Of a stretch of 60,406 nucleotides of DNA, positions 16,687 to 24,415 are shown in pieces. The DNA is from Oscillospiraceae bacterium (GTDB taxonomy: Bacteria > Bacillota > Clostridia > Oscillospirales > Ruminococcaceae), in the NCBI GenBank assembly GCA_009783205.1, contig WRHO01000010.1:1-60406 (forward strand), written 5' to 3'. The position numbers and the translations under genes are program-made. The notes under the pieces were generated by a model. That model ran no database searches, had not been told where the DNA came from, and saw only the letters and a list, made by a program, of their open reading frames with translations. Position 1 is the first letter of the stretch; each line of letters starts with the position of its first letter.

Positions 16687-17814
16687 TCATTCCTTCAAGC
16701 TTCCGAGCGTTACGCCGGAAATTATATGCTTAGATAATATCAAATAAAACATCAGCAAAGGGAGCGCGGTTAGGCTTAAACCGAGGAAAATTGCCCCTTT
16801 TTCAATTTGATGCCGACTTCCCGACAATAGACTTACATAAACCGGAACGGTTCGCCATTCGCCCGATAAAAGAACCATCGGTAAAAACAGATTATTCCAC
16901 GAGGCGACCACCGCGAATATTGCCATAACCGCAATTCCCGGTCTTAATATAGGTAAAGCAACGGTGTTAAATATACGCATTTCGGAACAACCGTCTATGC
17001 GCGCCGCTTCAATCATCTCTAACGATAATACCGATTTCATGTATTGCCTGAGAAAGAATATCGTCGCGGGCGCAACCCCCGCGGGAATAATAAGGCTTAA
17101 GAATGATTTCCACCCGCTGCTCCACCCTATTGTCTGCATTAAATCATAAAACGCTACTACGGAAATTTGCGGGGGTATCATCATAAACGCCAATATCAAC
17201 GGGAAAAGTATATTTTTGCCCTTAAAAGTGTAGACCGAAAACCCATACGCGGTAAGTGCCGATATATAAACGCTTAAAATTGTTGAAGTCGCGGCGACTA
17301 TTATTGAGTTTAAAAAAGCTCTTTCAATTTTGAATCCGACGACATCGGCGGTAAGCAGATGATTCAGATTTTCTTTAAAAAACTTGCTCGGAATAAAATT
17401 ACCCCAAAAACCGCCGGCGGCCGCGCTTAATTCATACGCCGATTTTGTCGCATTGACAAACATAATGATAAACGGCGTGATACAAAGAATAGTCAAGGCT
17501 ATACACATCAAAAAACCGGCTTCGCTTCTCAATACGTCGCGCAATTTTTCGGTTTTCTTTAGTGCCATAGGAATATAATAATCTAACGACGTAAAAAAAT
17601 CCAATATTTTAATAAATAATTTATCAGACGCGGTATCATTGTGCGACGCGTTTACTTTGTCCTTTTTGTGAACGGTCTCGGTTGAAGCCGACGAGCCGCG
17701 AGCGTTTTCGTTATTGTCGAAATAATCAATATGCTCTAAACCTTTTCTGTCCTCATATTCGGCGATTTTCGCCGCTAACTCTTCTTCGTATTTCTTTTTC
17801 ATTTCAGGAGTCAT
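16687..17814 (-). CDS. Carbohydrate ABC transporter permease (MalG-like)
   Basis: Inner permease of a CUT1-type sugar importer. 375 residues, about 100 more than typical MalG proteins because of an N-terminal hydrophilic extension (residues 1-75, charged, HKKDKVNASHND). Six membrane helices follow, with the EAA loop EAARIDGCSEMRIFNTVALP near 265, which docks the ATPase. It overlaps the stop of the MalF-like gene by four bases (ATGA), so the two are coupled. No ATPase gene is in the operon; a shared MsmK-type ATPase elsewhere is probable, as in many Bacillota. Confidence 0.93.
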   Translation of the reverse strand: MTPEMKKKYEEELAAKIAEYEDRKGLEHIDYFDNNENARGSSASTETVHKKDKVNASHNDTASDKLFIKILDFFTSLDYYIPMALKKTEKLRDVLRSEAGFLMCIALTILCITPFIIMFVNATKSAYELSAAAGGFWGNFIPSKFFKENLNHLLTADVVGFKIERAFLNSIIVAATSTILSVYISALTAYGFSVYTFKGKNILFPLILAFMMIPPQISVVAFYDLMQTIGWSSGWKSFLSLIIPAGVAPATIFFLRQYMKSVLSLEMIEAARIDGCSEMRIFNTVALPILRPGIAVMAIFAVVASWNNLFLPMVLLSGEWRTVPVYVSLLSGSRHQIEKGAIFLGLSLTALPLLMFYLILSKHIISGVTLGSLKE

Positions 17815-19001
17815 ACCACATTACCTCCCGCCCTTGTTTGTTTTTGTTTGGCTTCCGCCTTTTTAAACTGTTTTATTAATCGCTCGTCTCTTCTTTCAGA
17901 GGCTGTACGCATAAACAAGAAAATCGTTATACTGCAAATAGCCGTAAAAGTAAACAATACAACCGACATCGCGGCGGCCAACCCCATATTTTTTGAGGAG
18001 AACGCGATTTGGTGTATGCTCGTCATAATTGTCCTCGTTCCGTCCGCATTAAAAGCACCGCCTACACCCGCGCCCATTAATGAGGGAACGTCAAACATTT
18101 GGAGACCGCCGACGAGACTTTGAATTAACGTAAACAATATTACCGGCTTAATAGACGGAATAGTTATGTTCCAAAAAATTTGATTGCGGGTTGCTCCGTC
18201 AATTATTGCGGCTTCAATCCGCGCTTTATCGACGCTTAACATGGCGGCGATTAAAACAATCATTGTATTCCCGAACCACAGCCAAAAATTTATAAAGGCT
18301 ATTACGCCGCGCGTAAACCAAATCCCGGTAATCGGCGTCGTCGCATTTTTAACATACCCCGTGGCTACCGCGATTTGATGAATAAACCCTCCGTTAGTGA
18401 CTAAAACGATAAATAATGCCGAAATTGTTGCCGCGGTCATAATGTTCGGCATATAGAATAAAACCTTAAAAACTCGGGTTCCTCTTATTTTTACCCTTAT
18501 ATCGGTGAATAACGCCGCCAATAATAACGCTATAACTATTTGCGGGATAAACCCCATAAGCCATAATATGGGGGTGTTTACAAACGAATTTCTAAGAAGC
18601 TTTATGCCGAAAACGCCGCCCATCTGCTTAGAAACGACATACATCGAACCGTCTGTATTGTGTTCTAAAAAATACTTCGTCTCATCAAAGGGCAACAGAA
18701 CATATTGCTTCCCCGTCTCCTCGTCGGTCATAACCTCTCTCGGCGACGACGCACCGTCAACCTTAACCTTCCCCGTTTCGGGGTCAAGCACGACGGGAAA
18801 TTGCGCTACATCGCTTCTATAAAAATTATCGAACCCGACAAAGCTAACTTCATTCGCCGTGTTATCATATGTGTCTCTGTCGGTCCATGCGTAAAAAAAA
18901 GTGGACAATAGCGGATATGCCGAGAATATACAAAACAATATGAAAAACGGGGCGATACATATATAACCCCAATAGTTTTTGTTCACCCGAAATTTTTTCA
19001 T
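17811..19001 (-). CDS. Carbohydrate ABC transporter permease (MalF-like)
   Basis: 396 residues with about six membrane helices and a large extracytoplasmic insertion between helices 1 and 2 (about 35-135, DPETGKVKVDG and YVLLPFDETKY). That places it with MalF-type subunits. The EAA loop reads EAAIIDGATRNQIFWNITIP near 265. It is the partner of the downstream MalG-like protein and of the upstream lipoprotein. A stem-loop in the gap between the binding-protein gene and this one probably lowers permease expression relative to the binding protein. Confidence 0.93.
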   Translation of the reverse strand: MKKFRVNKNYWGYICIAPFFILFCIFSAYPLLSTFFYAWTDRDTYDNTANEVSFVGFDNFYRSDVAQFPVVLDPETGKVKVDGASSPREVMTDEETGKQYVLLPFDETKYFLEHNTDGSMYVVSKQMGGVFGIKLLRNSFVNTPILWLMGFIPQIVIALLLAALFTDIRVKIRGTRVFKVLFYMPNIMTAATISALFIVLVTNGGFIHQIAVATGYVKNATTPITGIWFTRGVIAFINFWLWFGNTMIVLIAAMLSVDKARIEAAIIDGATRNQIFWNITIPSIKPVILFTLIQSLVGGLQMFDVPSLMGAGVGGAFNADGTRTIMTSIHQIAFSSKNMGLAAAMSVVLFTFTAICSITIFLFMRTASERRDERLIKQFKKAEAKQKQTRAGGNVV

Positions 19002-19046
19002 AATAAGATTTTTCCTTTCGAGATATAGCGCAAGAGATAGAGCAAA

Positions 19047-19102
19047 GGGGGCTTCTGAAAACCCGTTTCGACAAACGTCGTAAGAGATTTTCAGAAGCCC
19101 CC
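19047..19102 (-). terminator. Stem-loop between binding protein and permease genes
   Basis: Inverted repeat with 14-15 bp arms (GGGGGCTTCTGAAAA and its complement) around a 26-base loop. It lies 12 bases after the binding-protein stop. It lacks a clear T run, so it is better read as an mRNA-stabilising or partial-termination element than as a full terminator. Confidence 0.6.
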
Positions 19103-19113
19103 CGTATTACTCA

Positions 19114-20607
19114 TTACATAACTGTAATAGAACTTAAGTCGGCTTTAACGCCTTCTTTCATTATTGCCATTGCTTCGGATATCGACATTTCATTCGTAAA
19201 GACATTCGTTATGAAGTCGGTGAAAAGGTCGTCCATATCGGCGTCGTGTTTGGTAATATTGCGCGTGATATCAATATCTTCCGCGATTTCTGCAAACACT
19301 TGATAATGATTCGTTTCCCACAAGAAAAGCTTATTGTTAAATTCGTCGGAATCCTTAATTTTATCAACAACCTTTTTGTTAGAAACAAAGTCGCCTATTT
19401 CCTTAGCGAGACCTTCCATAGATTCTTCGTTTACACAGAAGAATTCAATTATGTCTTTTACCGCCTGTGCCTTTTCCTCGTCATTGGTTACGGTTTCCTT
19501 GCTTGCATACCAGTAGGTACCGCCCCAGTAAAACGGTGCCGGCCCGGGAATCATTCCCCATTTACCGTAGCTTCCGCCCTCTTGAGCATTTTTAGCAAGT
19601 ACAAAGTGCAGATACCACGTTGAGCCGAAATAAGCGAACGCAGAATCTTCATTGTCGCCCATGCCGCGAACCCAACCGTCAGACCATTGTGCGTTACCGG
19701 TGTTTCTCAGCCCGTCCAAATCTTTAATCGCTTGTGTTACGCGCACAAACTCGGTAATTGTGTCTTCGTCAATTGTGAAGGTGTCGTTTTCATCTACCCA
19801 ACCCATGTCGCGACCATTCAAGAAGTTACGCTTGAGCTCGTCGGCACCGTAAATCATAGCGAGGTCGGATTCGGTGGTGATTTTCTCGGCTACGTCAATA
19901 AAGCCGTCCCAATCGTTTACCAACGCCTGCATCTCTTCTTCCGATTCAACCCCGAGAACCTCCTTCGCTATGTCCGCTCTGTAGTACATTGCGCCGGGTG
20001 TAGCCTGATGAGATAAGCCCATAATCGCGTTGTCGGATTTACGTCTCATTAAATCGAGAGTGTAATCATAATAATCGTCTTCGTTAATTTCTATACCGAT
20101 TTCATCAATTGTCGCCGTTCCGCTTAATTCAGCAAAGTGCATAGCGTAATCGACGTCAGCCACAAATACGTCGGGCCCGTCGTTCTCGCCGAGTTTCGTG
20201 TTAATTGCTAATCTGTGTGCCGCGTGGTCTGCCGCCATTTCTACGTTAATGTAAAACTTATCGGTGAAATCGTTGGGATTAGCTTTTAAAAACATCGGAA
20301 GAAGGTCGTCAACCGTTTCGGTAGTGAAACTGTAAATATTGATAATGGTTCTTCCGTTGACTTCACCTTGAAGCTCGTTAAACGCGGCAACCGCCGCCGC
20401 TTGAGTGTCGTCATTGTTGAAAACGTCTTGGTCTTCATCGTCCTCTTCGCCGTCCTCCGGCACATTTTCTTCGTTGTCGTCAACGGGAACGGTTTCCGCT
20501 TGTCCAGAACCGTTATCGACATCCTTTTCCTGACACGCCGTAAGCCCAAATGTTGTAACCGCCAACATCGCCATCGTCAGAATAATGGCTAAAAGTTTCT
20601 TTTGCAT
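19114..20607 (-). CDS. Sugar ABC transporter substrate-binding lipoprotein
   Basis: About 497 residues from the ATG at 20607 (MQKKLLAIILTMA), preceded by AGAGGG; an in-frame ATG at 20643 has no ribosome site. The type II signal peptide ends in the lipobox LTAC, so the mature protein is lipid-anchored at its Cys. A highly acidic linker (about 35-70, repeated E/D) separates anchor and domain. The body is a CUT1-type binding fold with FYINVEMAADHAAH, YRADIAKEVLG and WYLHF segments. The ligand is unknown; by family an oligosaccharide. First gene of the operon, with its own promoter. Confidence 0.92.
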   Translation of the reverse strand: MQKKLLAIILTMAMLAVTTFGLTACQEKDVDNGSGQAETVPVDDNEENVPEDGEEDDEDQDVFNNDDTQAAAVAAFNELQGEVNGRTIINIYSFTTETVDDLLPMFLKANPNDFTDKFYINVEMAADHAAHRLAINTKLGENDGPDVFVADVDYAMHFAELSGTATIDEIGIEINEDDYYDYTLDLMRRKSDNAIMGLSHQATPGAMYYRADIAKEVLGVESEEEMQALVNDWDGFIDVAEKITTESDLAMIYGADELKRNFLNGRDMGWVDENDTFTIDEDTITEFVRVTQAIKDLDGLRNTGNAQWSDGWVRGMGDNEDSAFAYFGSTWYLHFVLAKNAQEGGSYGKWGMIPGPAPFYWGGTYWYASKETVTNDEEKAQAVKDIIEFFCVNEESMEGLAKEIGDFVSNKKVVDKIKDSDEFNNKLFLWETNHYQVFAEIAEDIDITRNITKHDADMDDLFTDFITNVFTNEMSISEAMAIMKEGVKADLSSITVM

Positions 20608-20640
20608 GATTTTCCCTCTTTTCATAAATTTTTTATTTTC

Positions 20641-20684
20641 CAAGCATTGTAACCGACTATAACACAGCTATAATGCTTGTTCAA
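20641..20684 (-). promoter_or_regulatory. Promoter and candidate operator of the sugar ABC operon
   Basis: Minus-strand TTGAAC (20679-20684), 17-base spacer, TATAGT (20656-20661). An inverted repeat CAAGCATT ... AATGCTTG (20641-20648 and 20673-20680) brackets the -10 box, a suitable place for a repressor to bind. The regulator is not identified. Confidence 0.6.
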
Positions 20685-20834
20685 AACATAATTATCAGAG
20701 TCCATTATATATCACTTAAGAAAGTTTAATGTAAAGTTTTAACAAAATTTATGTAATAGGTATGTAGGGCTACTATAACATACATTTTAATCAATGTCAA
20801 CCGTTTTTTGGAAAAACATTTTAAAAAATAACAC

Positions 20835-20862
20835 TTGACAAATATCGCCTTTATGCTACAAT
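20835..20862 (+). promoter_or_regulatory. Promoter of the small hydrophobic peptide
   Basis: TTGACA (20835-20840), 16-base spacer, TACAAT (20857-20862). The transcript would start near 20870, about 50 bases before the peptide start. Confidence 0.7.
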
Positions 20863-20920
20863 ACATCACGGCAGATACATACGGTGGCGGTCGTTCCTCT
20901 CCGAAAGGAGGTGAATGTCT

Positions 20921-21010
20921 ATGGAAATGTTACTTTTAACATATATATTGGTTGTAATCGAATACCTTCAACTAATTATTCTCCTCGCAGACTTCATTAA
21001 AAGGAAATAG
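20921..21010 (+). CDS. 29-residue hydrophobic peptide, probable type I toxin
   Basis: ATG at 20921 lies nine bases after a perfect AAAGGAGGTG site. The product begins MEMLLLTYILVVIEY, is one continuous hydrophobic helix and ends in IKRK. That is the design of type I membrane toxins of Bacillota (TxpA, BsrG and holin-like peptides). A strong minus-strand promoter just beyond the stop would make an antisense RNA ending at a hairpin over the last codons. An alternative start at 20915 adds two residues but is too close to the ribosome site. Toxicity is inferred from architecture only. Confidence 0.65.
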   Translation: MEMLLLTYILVVIEYLQLIILLADFIKRK

Positions 21011-21081
21011 CCGCCCTACTCTCCAAAGTGTGCGGCTATTAATAGCGACATTCTGAGGAAGACCGTCACTGGTCTGCCGTT
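20996..21081 (-). ncRNA. Antisense RNA, probable type I antitoxin
   Basis: Predicted from the promoter at 21088-21116 to a hairpin at 21006-21040 (arms AATAGCCGC and GCGGCTATT) followed on the minus strand by TTTCCTTTT. About 85 bases, complementary to the 3' end of the peptide mRNA, including its stop codon. Ends are estimates. Confidence 0.55.
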
Positions 21082-21087
21082 ACATAC

Positions 21088-21116
21088 ATTATACCACGCT
21101 CCCCCCACTCTGTCAA
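21088..21116 (-). promoter_or_regulatory. Antitoxin RNA promoter, copy 1
   Basis: Perfect TTGACA (21111-21116) and TATAAT (21088-21093) with a 17-base G-rich spacer, read leftwards towards the peptide gene. Part of a 56-bp direct repeat with copy 2. Confidence 0.8.
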
Positions 21117-21125
21117 CCCCTTTTT

Positions 21126-21204
21126 TAACAAAAAGTAACCGCCCCCGCTAAAGTGTGGTTACTTTTTAACTACAATTTCAGCTAACCGTTTAAGGTCTGC
21201 CGTT
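21126..21204 (-). ncRNA. Second, orphan antitoxin-like RNA
   Basis: Predicted from promoter copy 2 to a hairpin at 21133-21164 (arms AAGTAACC and GGTTACTT) with a T run on the minus strand. It aligns with the first antisense RNA: the start GGTCTGCCG side, CCGCCC, and AAAGTGTG in the loop. No second peptide gene is present, so it is a duplicated antitoxin unit without a toxin. The hairpin can also terminate the plus-strand peptide mRNA (ACTTTTT). Confidence 0.5.
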
Positions 21205-21210
21205 ACATAC

Positions 21211-21239
21211 ATTATACCACGCTCCCCCCACCCTGTCAA
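21211..21239 (-). promoter_or_regulatory. Antitoxin RNA promoter, copy 2
   Basis: TTGACA (21234-21239), 17-base spacer, TATAAT (21211-21216), leftward. Confidence 0.75.
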
Positions 21240-21302
21240 CCCCTTTTTTCCACATTTGCTCAAAAAGTTTCACCGGTTTCAAAAAAATTTTTTAACTTTG
21301 CT

Positions 21303-21330
21303 AAAGTTCAACCCCCACACGTCCGATATA
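21303..21330 (+). promoter_or_regulatory. SigD (sigma-28) type flagellin promoter
   Basis: TAAA (21303-21306), a 16-base gap and TCCGATAT (21323-21330) closely match the Bacillota SigD consensus TAAA-N14-16-GCCGATAT. It lies about 158 bases before the flagellin start. Confidence 0.8.
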
Positions 21331-21336
21331 ATCCTC

Positions 21337-21488
21337 GTAAGCGGCAAATAGCAGTTGAGATTCTTGACAGAGAGGGAGTGCACACCTATCCATATTGAAT
21401 AGCTCTGCTACTTGAACCGCCTACTATTATTATTAACGCTCGCGGGAAGGATTCTGCGGGTGAAACACAATCAAGGAGGAATTGTATC
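21337..21488 (+). promoter_or_regulatory. Long structured flagellin leader
   Basis: The leader of about 150 bases contains paired segments GCGG...TAGCAG and CTGCTA...CCGC (about 21352-21422), then two GGA-containing sites, AAGGATT and AAGGAGG, the latter being the ribosome site. In Bacillus the hag leader has CsrA sites of this kind. CsrA control here is only suggested by the layout. Confidence 0.35.
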
Positions 21489-23552
21489 ATGTCAATGATA
21501 ATTCAAAACAACTTAAACGCGATTAACGCCCATAACAAATTGGGAGTAAACGTAATCGGAACAAAGAAAGCTACAGAAAAGCTTTCATCGGGATTCAGAA
21601 TTAACCGCGCGGCTGACGACGCTGCCGGATTAGCAATCTCCGAAAAAATGCGCGCTCAACTTCGCGGTATCGGGCAAGCTATACGCAACGCTAACGACGG
21701 TATTAGCCTTATTCAAACCGCTGAAGGCGCATTAGACGAAACTCACGCTATGCTCAAAAGATTAAAGGAACTTGCTGTTTTAGCGGGTAACGAAACATAC
21801 ACCGACGAAGAACGTGAATACGCTCAAATGGAAATCGACGAAATCAAAACCGAAATCGACAGAATCGCTTTAGCAACCGACTTTAACGGTATCAAATTAT
21901 TAGACGGTTCTCTCGACGGCTTAGCAATAGGCGCGAGCAAATTCGGTCCCGACTATGCTGTATATTTAACAAACAGACCTATCCCCGGTTCTACACAACA
22001 TGACCTTAACGGTAACAACCTCACCCTCGAAGGCGCGGTTTTAACCTCTAACGTAACCGGCGTTACCTTAGAACTTAAGGATTCCGCAACAATCGGCGGC
22101 GAAAACGCTGAATGGAGTACCGACGGTAAAACCTTAACCTTAAATCTTCAAGTTGGTCAAACCTACACCCAGGCGCAAATTGATGATTTAATCAAAAACG
22201 CTAAGGATTATAAAGATGACCCGCAGGCTAATTCGCCCGCAATCGTTTCCTTAAATCTCAAATACGGCGTTCTCGCATTTGACGCGGCGGATTCTTTCAC
22301 AACCGCTACCGGAATTTTGGCGGCTACCTCGGCACCGACGGCGGCTATCCAAGGTAACCTCAGCCAATTCTTAATCGGCGCAACCGGCTCTACCGCTAAA
22401 TATGCCGATACAATCAGATTAGTTGCCAACAACTACGGCGACGACGCTCGTAACATCACTATTTTAACCAACGCCGATAAAGGCGAGGAAAAAGTAACCG
22501 TTGCTAACAGAGCTGACGAGTCCATGGGTATCAAAAACGGTAGCTTTGTTTTACACCTTTCTACCGGTGTTGAATACACGGAACAAGATATCCAAAAGAT
22601 TCTCGCTAAAGCGGGTCTCGACTACACCGTAGAATTAACCTCGCAGAATATTGACCCCAACGGCGATAAAGTATTCTTCGCAAGCAATATGGTAACATTA
22701 GGACAAACAAGCTATGACTACGCTACCATAGAAGGCAACACAACCGAATTCTCCGATTTCGCAGCGGCAGCGGCAGCGTGGGACTTCGATACTTTTGGAA
22801 CCTTCGATGACGCGGGCATTAGGGCGGCAATTGCCACCGACGTCGCGGCTATGACATCATTATCTGCGGCAGACAGAACTGCTTTCGAAGACTCAATCGT
22901 AAAAGCTATATACAGCTCGGTATCGAAAACATTAATTGATGAAGGTTTCCAAGCTTCGGATGACGGGTACCAACAATTCATCCTCGCCGGTCTTACTATG
23001 ACCGGTATAAATGACCTTCAGGACGATTTACTTGCTTTGACTTTAGTCACCGATGAAACAGATTTCTTCCAGGTTTTAGACATTTTCGGAGGCACCTCGC
23101 TTACTTTAGCGAACGGTTCCGGTGTCGGCGCCGATAAAGAACTCGGAAAGGGCGACGGCTTAACCTTCCAAATCGGTGCTAATAACGCAATCGAACAGAG
23201 AGTTACCCTTAACATCAAGGCTATGGATTCTCGTTCAATCGGAATCGCAGACTTTGACGTTTCTACCGTTAAAGACGCACAACGCGCTATGGATAACGTA
23301 GAAAAAGCAATCGTAAACGTATCTCGTCAGAGAGCAAGTCTCGGTGCTATGCAGAACAGACTCGAGCATACCGTTAATTCGTTGACCACAACTCACGAAA
23401 ACCTCACCGCCGCTGAATCTCAAATCAGAGATACAGACATGGCTAAGGAAATGGTACAATACACCAAGTTCAACATTCTGCAACAGGCTGCACAGGCTAT
23501 GTTGGCACAAGCTAACCAAGCGCCTCAAGCAGTTCTTCAACTTCTCAGATAA
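21489..23552 (+). CDS. fliC: Flagellin with large variable central region
   Basis: 687 residues, against about 270-500 for most Bacillota flagellins. The conserved N-terminal D0/D1 (residues 1-140: IIQNNLNAINAHN, KLSSGFRINRAADDAAGLAI, RNANDGISLIQTAEGAL) and C-terminal D1/D0 (about 590-687: RASLGAMQNRLEHTV, DTDMAKEMVQYTKFNIL, ending QLLR) are intact. The roughly 450 residues between are Thr/Ala/Asp-rich and outside the conserved flagellin core, so surface-exposed. Preceded by a SigD promoter and AAGGAGG. No other flagellar gene is in the window, so it is expressed as a single-gene unit ended by the terminator at 23627. Codon use is strongly biased, as expected for a highly expressed protein. 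Confidence 0.96.
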   Translation: MSMIIQNNLNAINAHNKLGVNVIGTKKATEKLSSGFRINRAADDAAGLAISEKMRAQLRGIGQAIRNANDGISLIQTAEGALDETHAMLKRLKELAVLAGNETYTDEEREYAQMEIDEIKTEIDRIALATDFNGIKLLDGSLDGLAIGASKFGPDYAVYLTNRPIPGSTQHDLNGNNLTLEGAVLTSNVTGVTLELKDSATIGGENAEWSTDGKTLTLNLQVGQTYTQAQIDDLIKNAKDYKDDPQANSPAIVSLNLKYGVLAFDAADSFTTATGILAATSAPTAAIQGNLSQFLIGATGSTAKYADTIRLVANNYGDDARNITILTNADKGEEKVTVANRADESMGIKNGSFVLHLSTGVEYTEQDIQKILAKAGLDYTVELTSQNIDPNGDKVFFASNMVTLGQTSYDYATIEGNTTEFSDFAAAAAAWDFDTFGTFDDAGIRAAIATDVAAMTSLSAADRTAFEDSIVKAIYSSVSKTLIDEGFQASDDGYQQFILAGLTMTGINDLQDDLLALTLVTDETDFFQVLDIFGGTSLTLANGSGVGADKELGKGDGLTFQIGANNAIEQRVTLNIKAMDSRSIGIADFDVSTVKDAQRAMDNVEKAIVNVSRQRASLGAMQNRLEHTVNSLTTTHENLTAAESQIRDTDMAKEMVQYTKFNILQQAAQAMLAQANQAPQAVLQLLR

Positions 23553-23626
23553 AGCTAAACAAGAGCGGAGGTGTCGGTGGCTACGCCGCCGCGCGGTCCG
23601 CTTGACGAAGCTAAACGAGTTCGTGA

Positions 23627-23659
23627 TACCCGCCCCAATATTCCTTTGGGGCGGGTATT
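23627..23659 (+). terminator. Flagellin terminator
   Basis: Stem ATACCCGCCCC / GGGGCGGGTAT with a loop of about 11 bases, followed by TTTCTT. Confidence 0.85.
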
Positions 23660-23664
23660 TCTTA

Positions 23665-23699
23665 AAGGCTGTGTTAAACGTGTGTATTTTAATATATTA
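23665..23699 (+). repeat. Left terminal inverted repeat of the TA element
   Basis: Begins AAGGCTGTGTTAAAC and ends TTTTAATATATTA. It pairs with 24348-24380. Confidence 0.8.
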
Positions 23700-23700
23700 C

Positions 23701-23729
23701 TTGCATTTAAAATCTTTTTGTGGTATACT
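23701..23729 (+). promoter_or_regulatory. Promoter of the toxin-antitoxin pair
   Basis: TTGCAT (23701-23706), 17-base spacer, TATACT (23724-23729), directly inside the left inverted repeat, so the module carries its own promoter. Confidence 0.7.
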
Positions 23730-23749
23730 AAATATCGGGGGGTGATTTT

Positions 23750-24058
23750 ATGTCGAGAATAGCGCATACACAGAAAACGTCCGATGTTAATATACGCATA
23801 TTACCCGAATTAAAAGCCGAAGCGGAAAGAGTTTTTGGGTATCACGGGCTTACTTTGCCCGAAGCCGTTACCGTGTTTATAAAACACGCTTGTCGCGTCG
23901 GCGGTTTTCCGTTTGATTTACGCGGCGCGCCTTATACCGACCTCGAATCTATGGAGGCGTTAAACGAAGCTTATTCTTTAATGAACGACCCTAACGCTAA
24001 GAAATTCAATAACGTGAAAAGTCTTTTTGAAGAATGTTTGAAAGATAATAATGATTGA
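23750..24058 (+). CDS. RelB/DinJ-family antitoxin
   Basis: 102 residues with an N-terminal ribbon-helix-helix DNA-binding segment (SDVNIRILPELKAEAERVF and the GLTLPEAVTVFIK helix), typical of RelB/DinJ. The family neutralises a RelE/YafQ nuclease and represses its own promoter. A GGGGGGTG ribosome site precedes the ATG. It overlaps the toxin start by eight bases. Confidence 0.9.
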   Translation: MSRIAHTQKTSDVNIRILPELKAEAERVFGYHGLTLPEAVTVFIKHACRVGGFPFDLRGAPYTDLESMEALNEAYSLMNDPNAKKFNNVKSLFEECLKDNND

Positions 24059-24344
24059 AGATACTAAACGCGAAATTATACGTACCGCAAAGTTTAAAAA
24101 GGAGCTTCGTCAATCTCAAAAACAAGGTAAGGATATAGTTTTAGCCGAAGAAGTTATAACCATACTTGCGAATGACGAAATATTACCGCCGAAACATCGC
24201 GACCACGCTTTAACGGGTAATTGGGCGGGGTTTCGTGAGTGCCATATTACGCCGGATTGGTTATTAGTTTATAGAAAATCGGATAATGGCGAACTATTAT
24301 TAGTTTTAGTGAGATTAACCTCGCACAGTCAATTGGATTTTTAA
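24051..24344 (+). CDS. YafQ-family mRNA interferase toxin
   Basis: 97 residues of the RelE/YafQ superfamily. These toxins cleave mRNA on the ribosome. Features are AKFKKELRQSQKQGKD near residue 13, LPPKHRDHALTGNW near 46, ECHITPDWLLVYR near 63 and a C-terminal RLTSHSQLDF with the catalytic His characteristic of YafQ. All segments appear intact, so it is probably active. It overlaps the antitoxin gene and is bounded by the inverted repeat three bases after its stop. Confidence 0.93.
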   Translation: MIEDTKREIIRTAKFKKELRQSQKQGKDIVLAEEVITILANDEILPPKHRDHALTGNWAGFRECHITPDWLLVYRKSDNGELLLVLVRLTSHSQLDF

Positions 24345-24347
24345 AGT

Positions 24348-24380
24348 TAATATATTAAAACACAGGTTTAACACAGCCTT
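24348..24380 (-). repeat. Right terminal inverted repeat of the TA element
   Basis: Reverse complement begins AAGGCTGTGTTAAAC and ends TTTTAATATATTA. It matches the left repeat at 23665-23699. Confidence 0.8.
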
Positions 24381-24415
24381 TTAAAACGCAAAACTATTCG
24401 GAGGTGATTTTCCAT

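Larger units (their letters stand above)
21071..21250. repeat. Tandem direct repeat of the antitoxin promoter unit
   Basis: Two copies (21071-21126 and 21194-21250, 56 and 57 bases) differ by one substitution and one extra C. Both contain the full minus-strand TTGACA-17-TATAAT promoter. The DNA between them is diverged but alignable with the antitoxin RNA region left of copy 1, so the whole unit of about 123 bp was duplicated. Confidence 0.85.
23665..24380. mobile_element. Inverted-repeat-bounded mini-element carrying a type II toxin-antitoxin pair
   Basis: Terminal inverted repeats of 35 bases (23665-23699) and 33 bases (24348-24380) match except for one substitution and a two-base gap; both begin AAGGCTGTGTTAAAC. 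The trinucleotide TTA flanks both ends (23662-23664 and 24381-24383), as a 3-bp target duplication would. The interior holds only a promoter and the antitoxin and toxin genes; the toxin stop lies three bases before the right repeat. No transposase is present, so the unit would be non-autonomous. The element sits just after the flagellin terminator. Confidence 0.7.
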
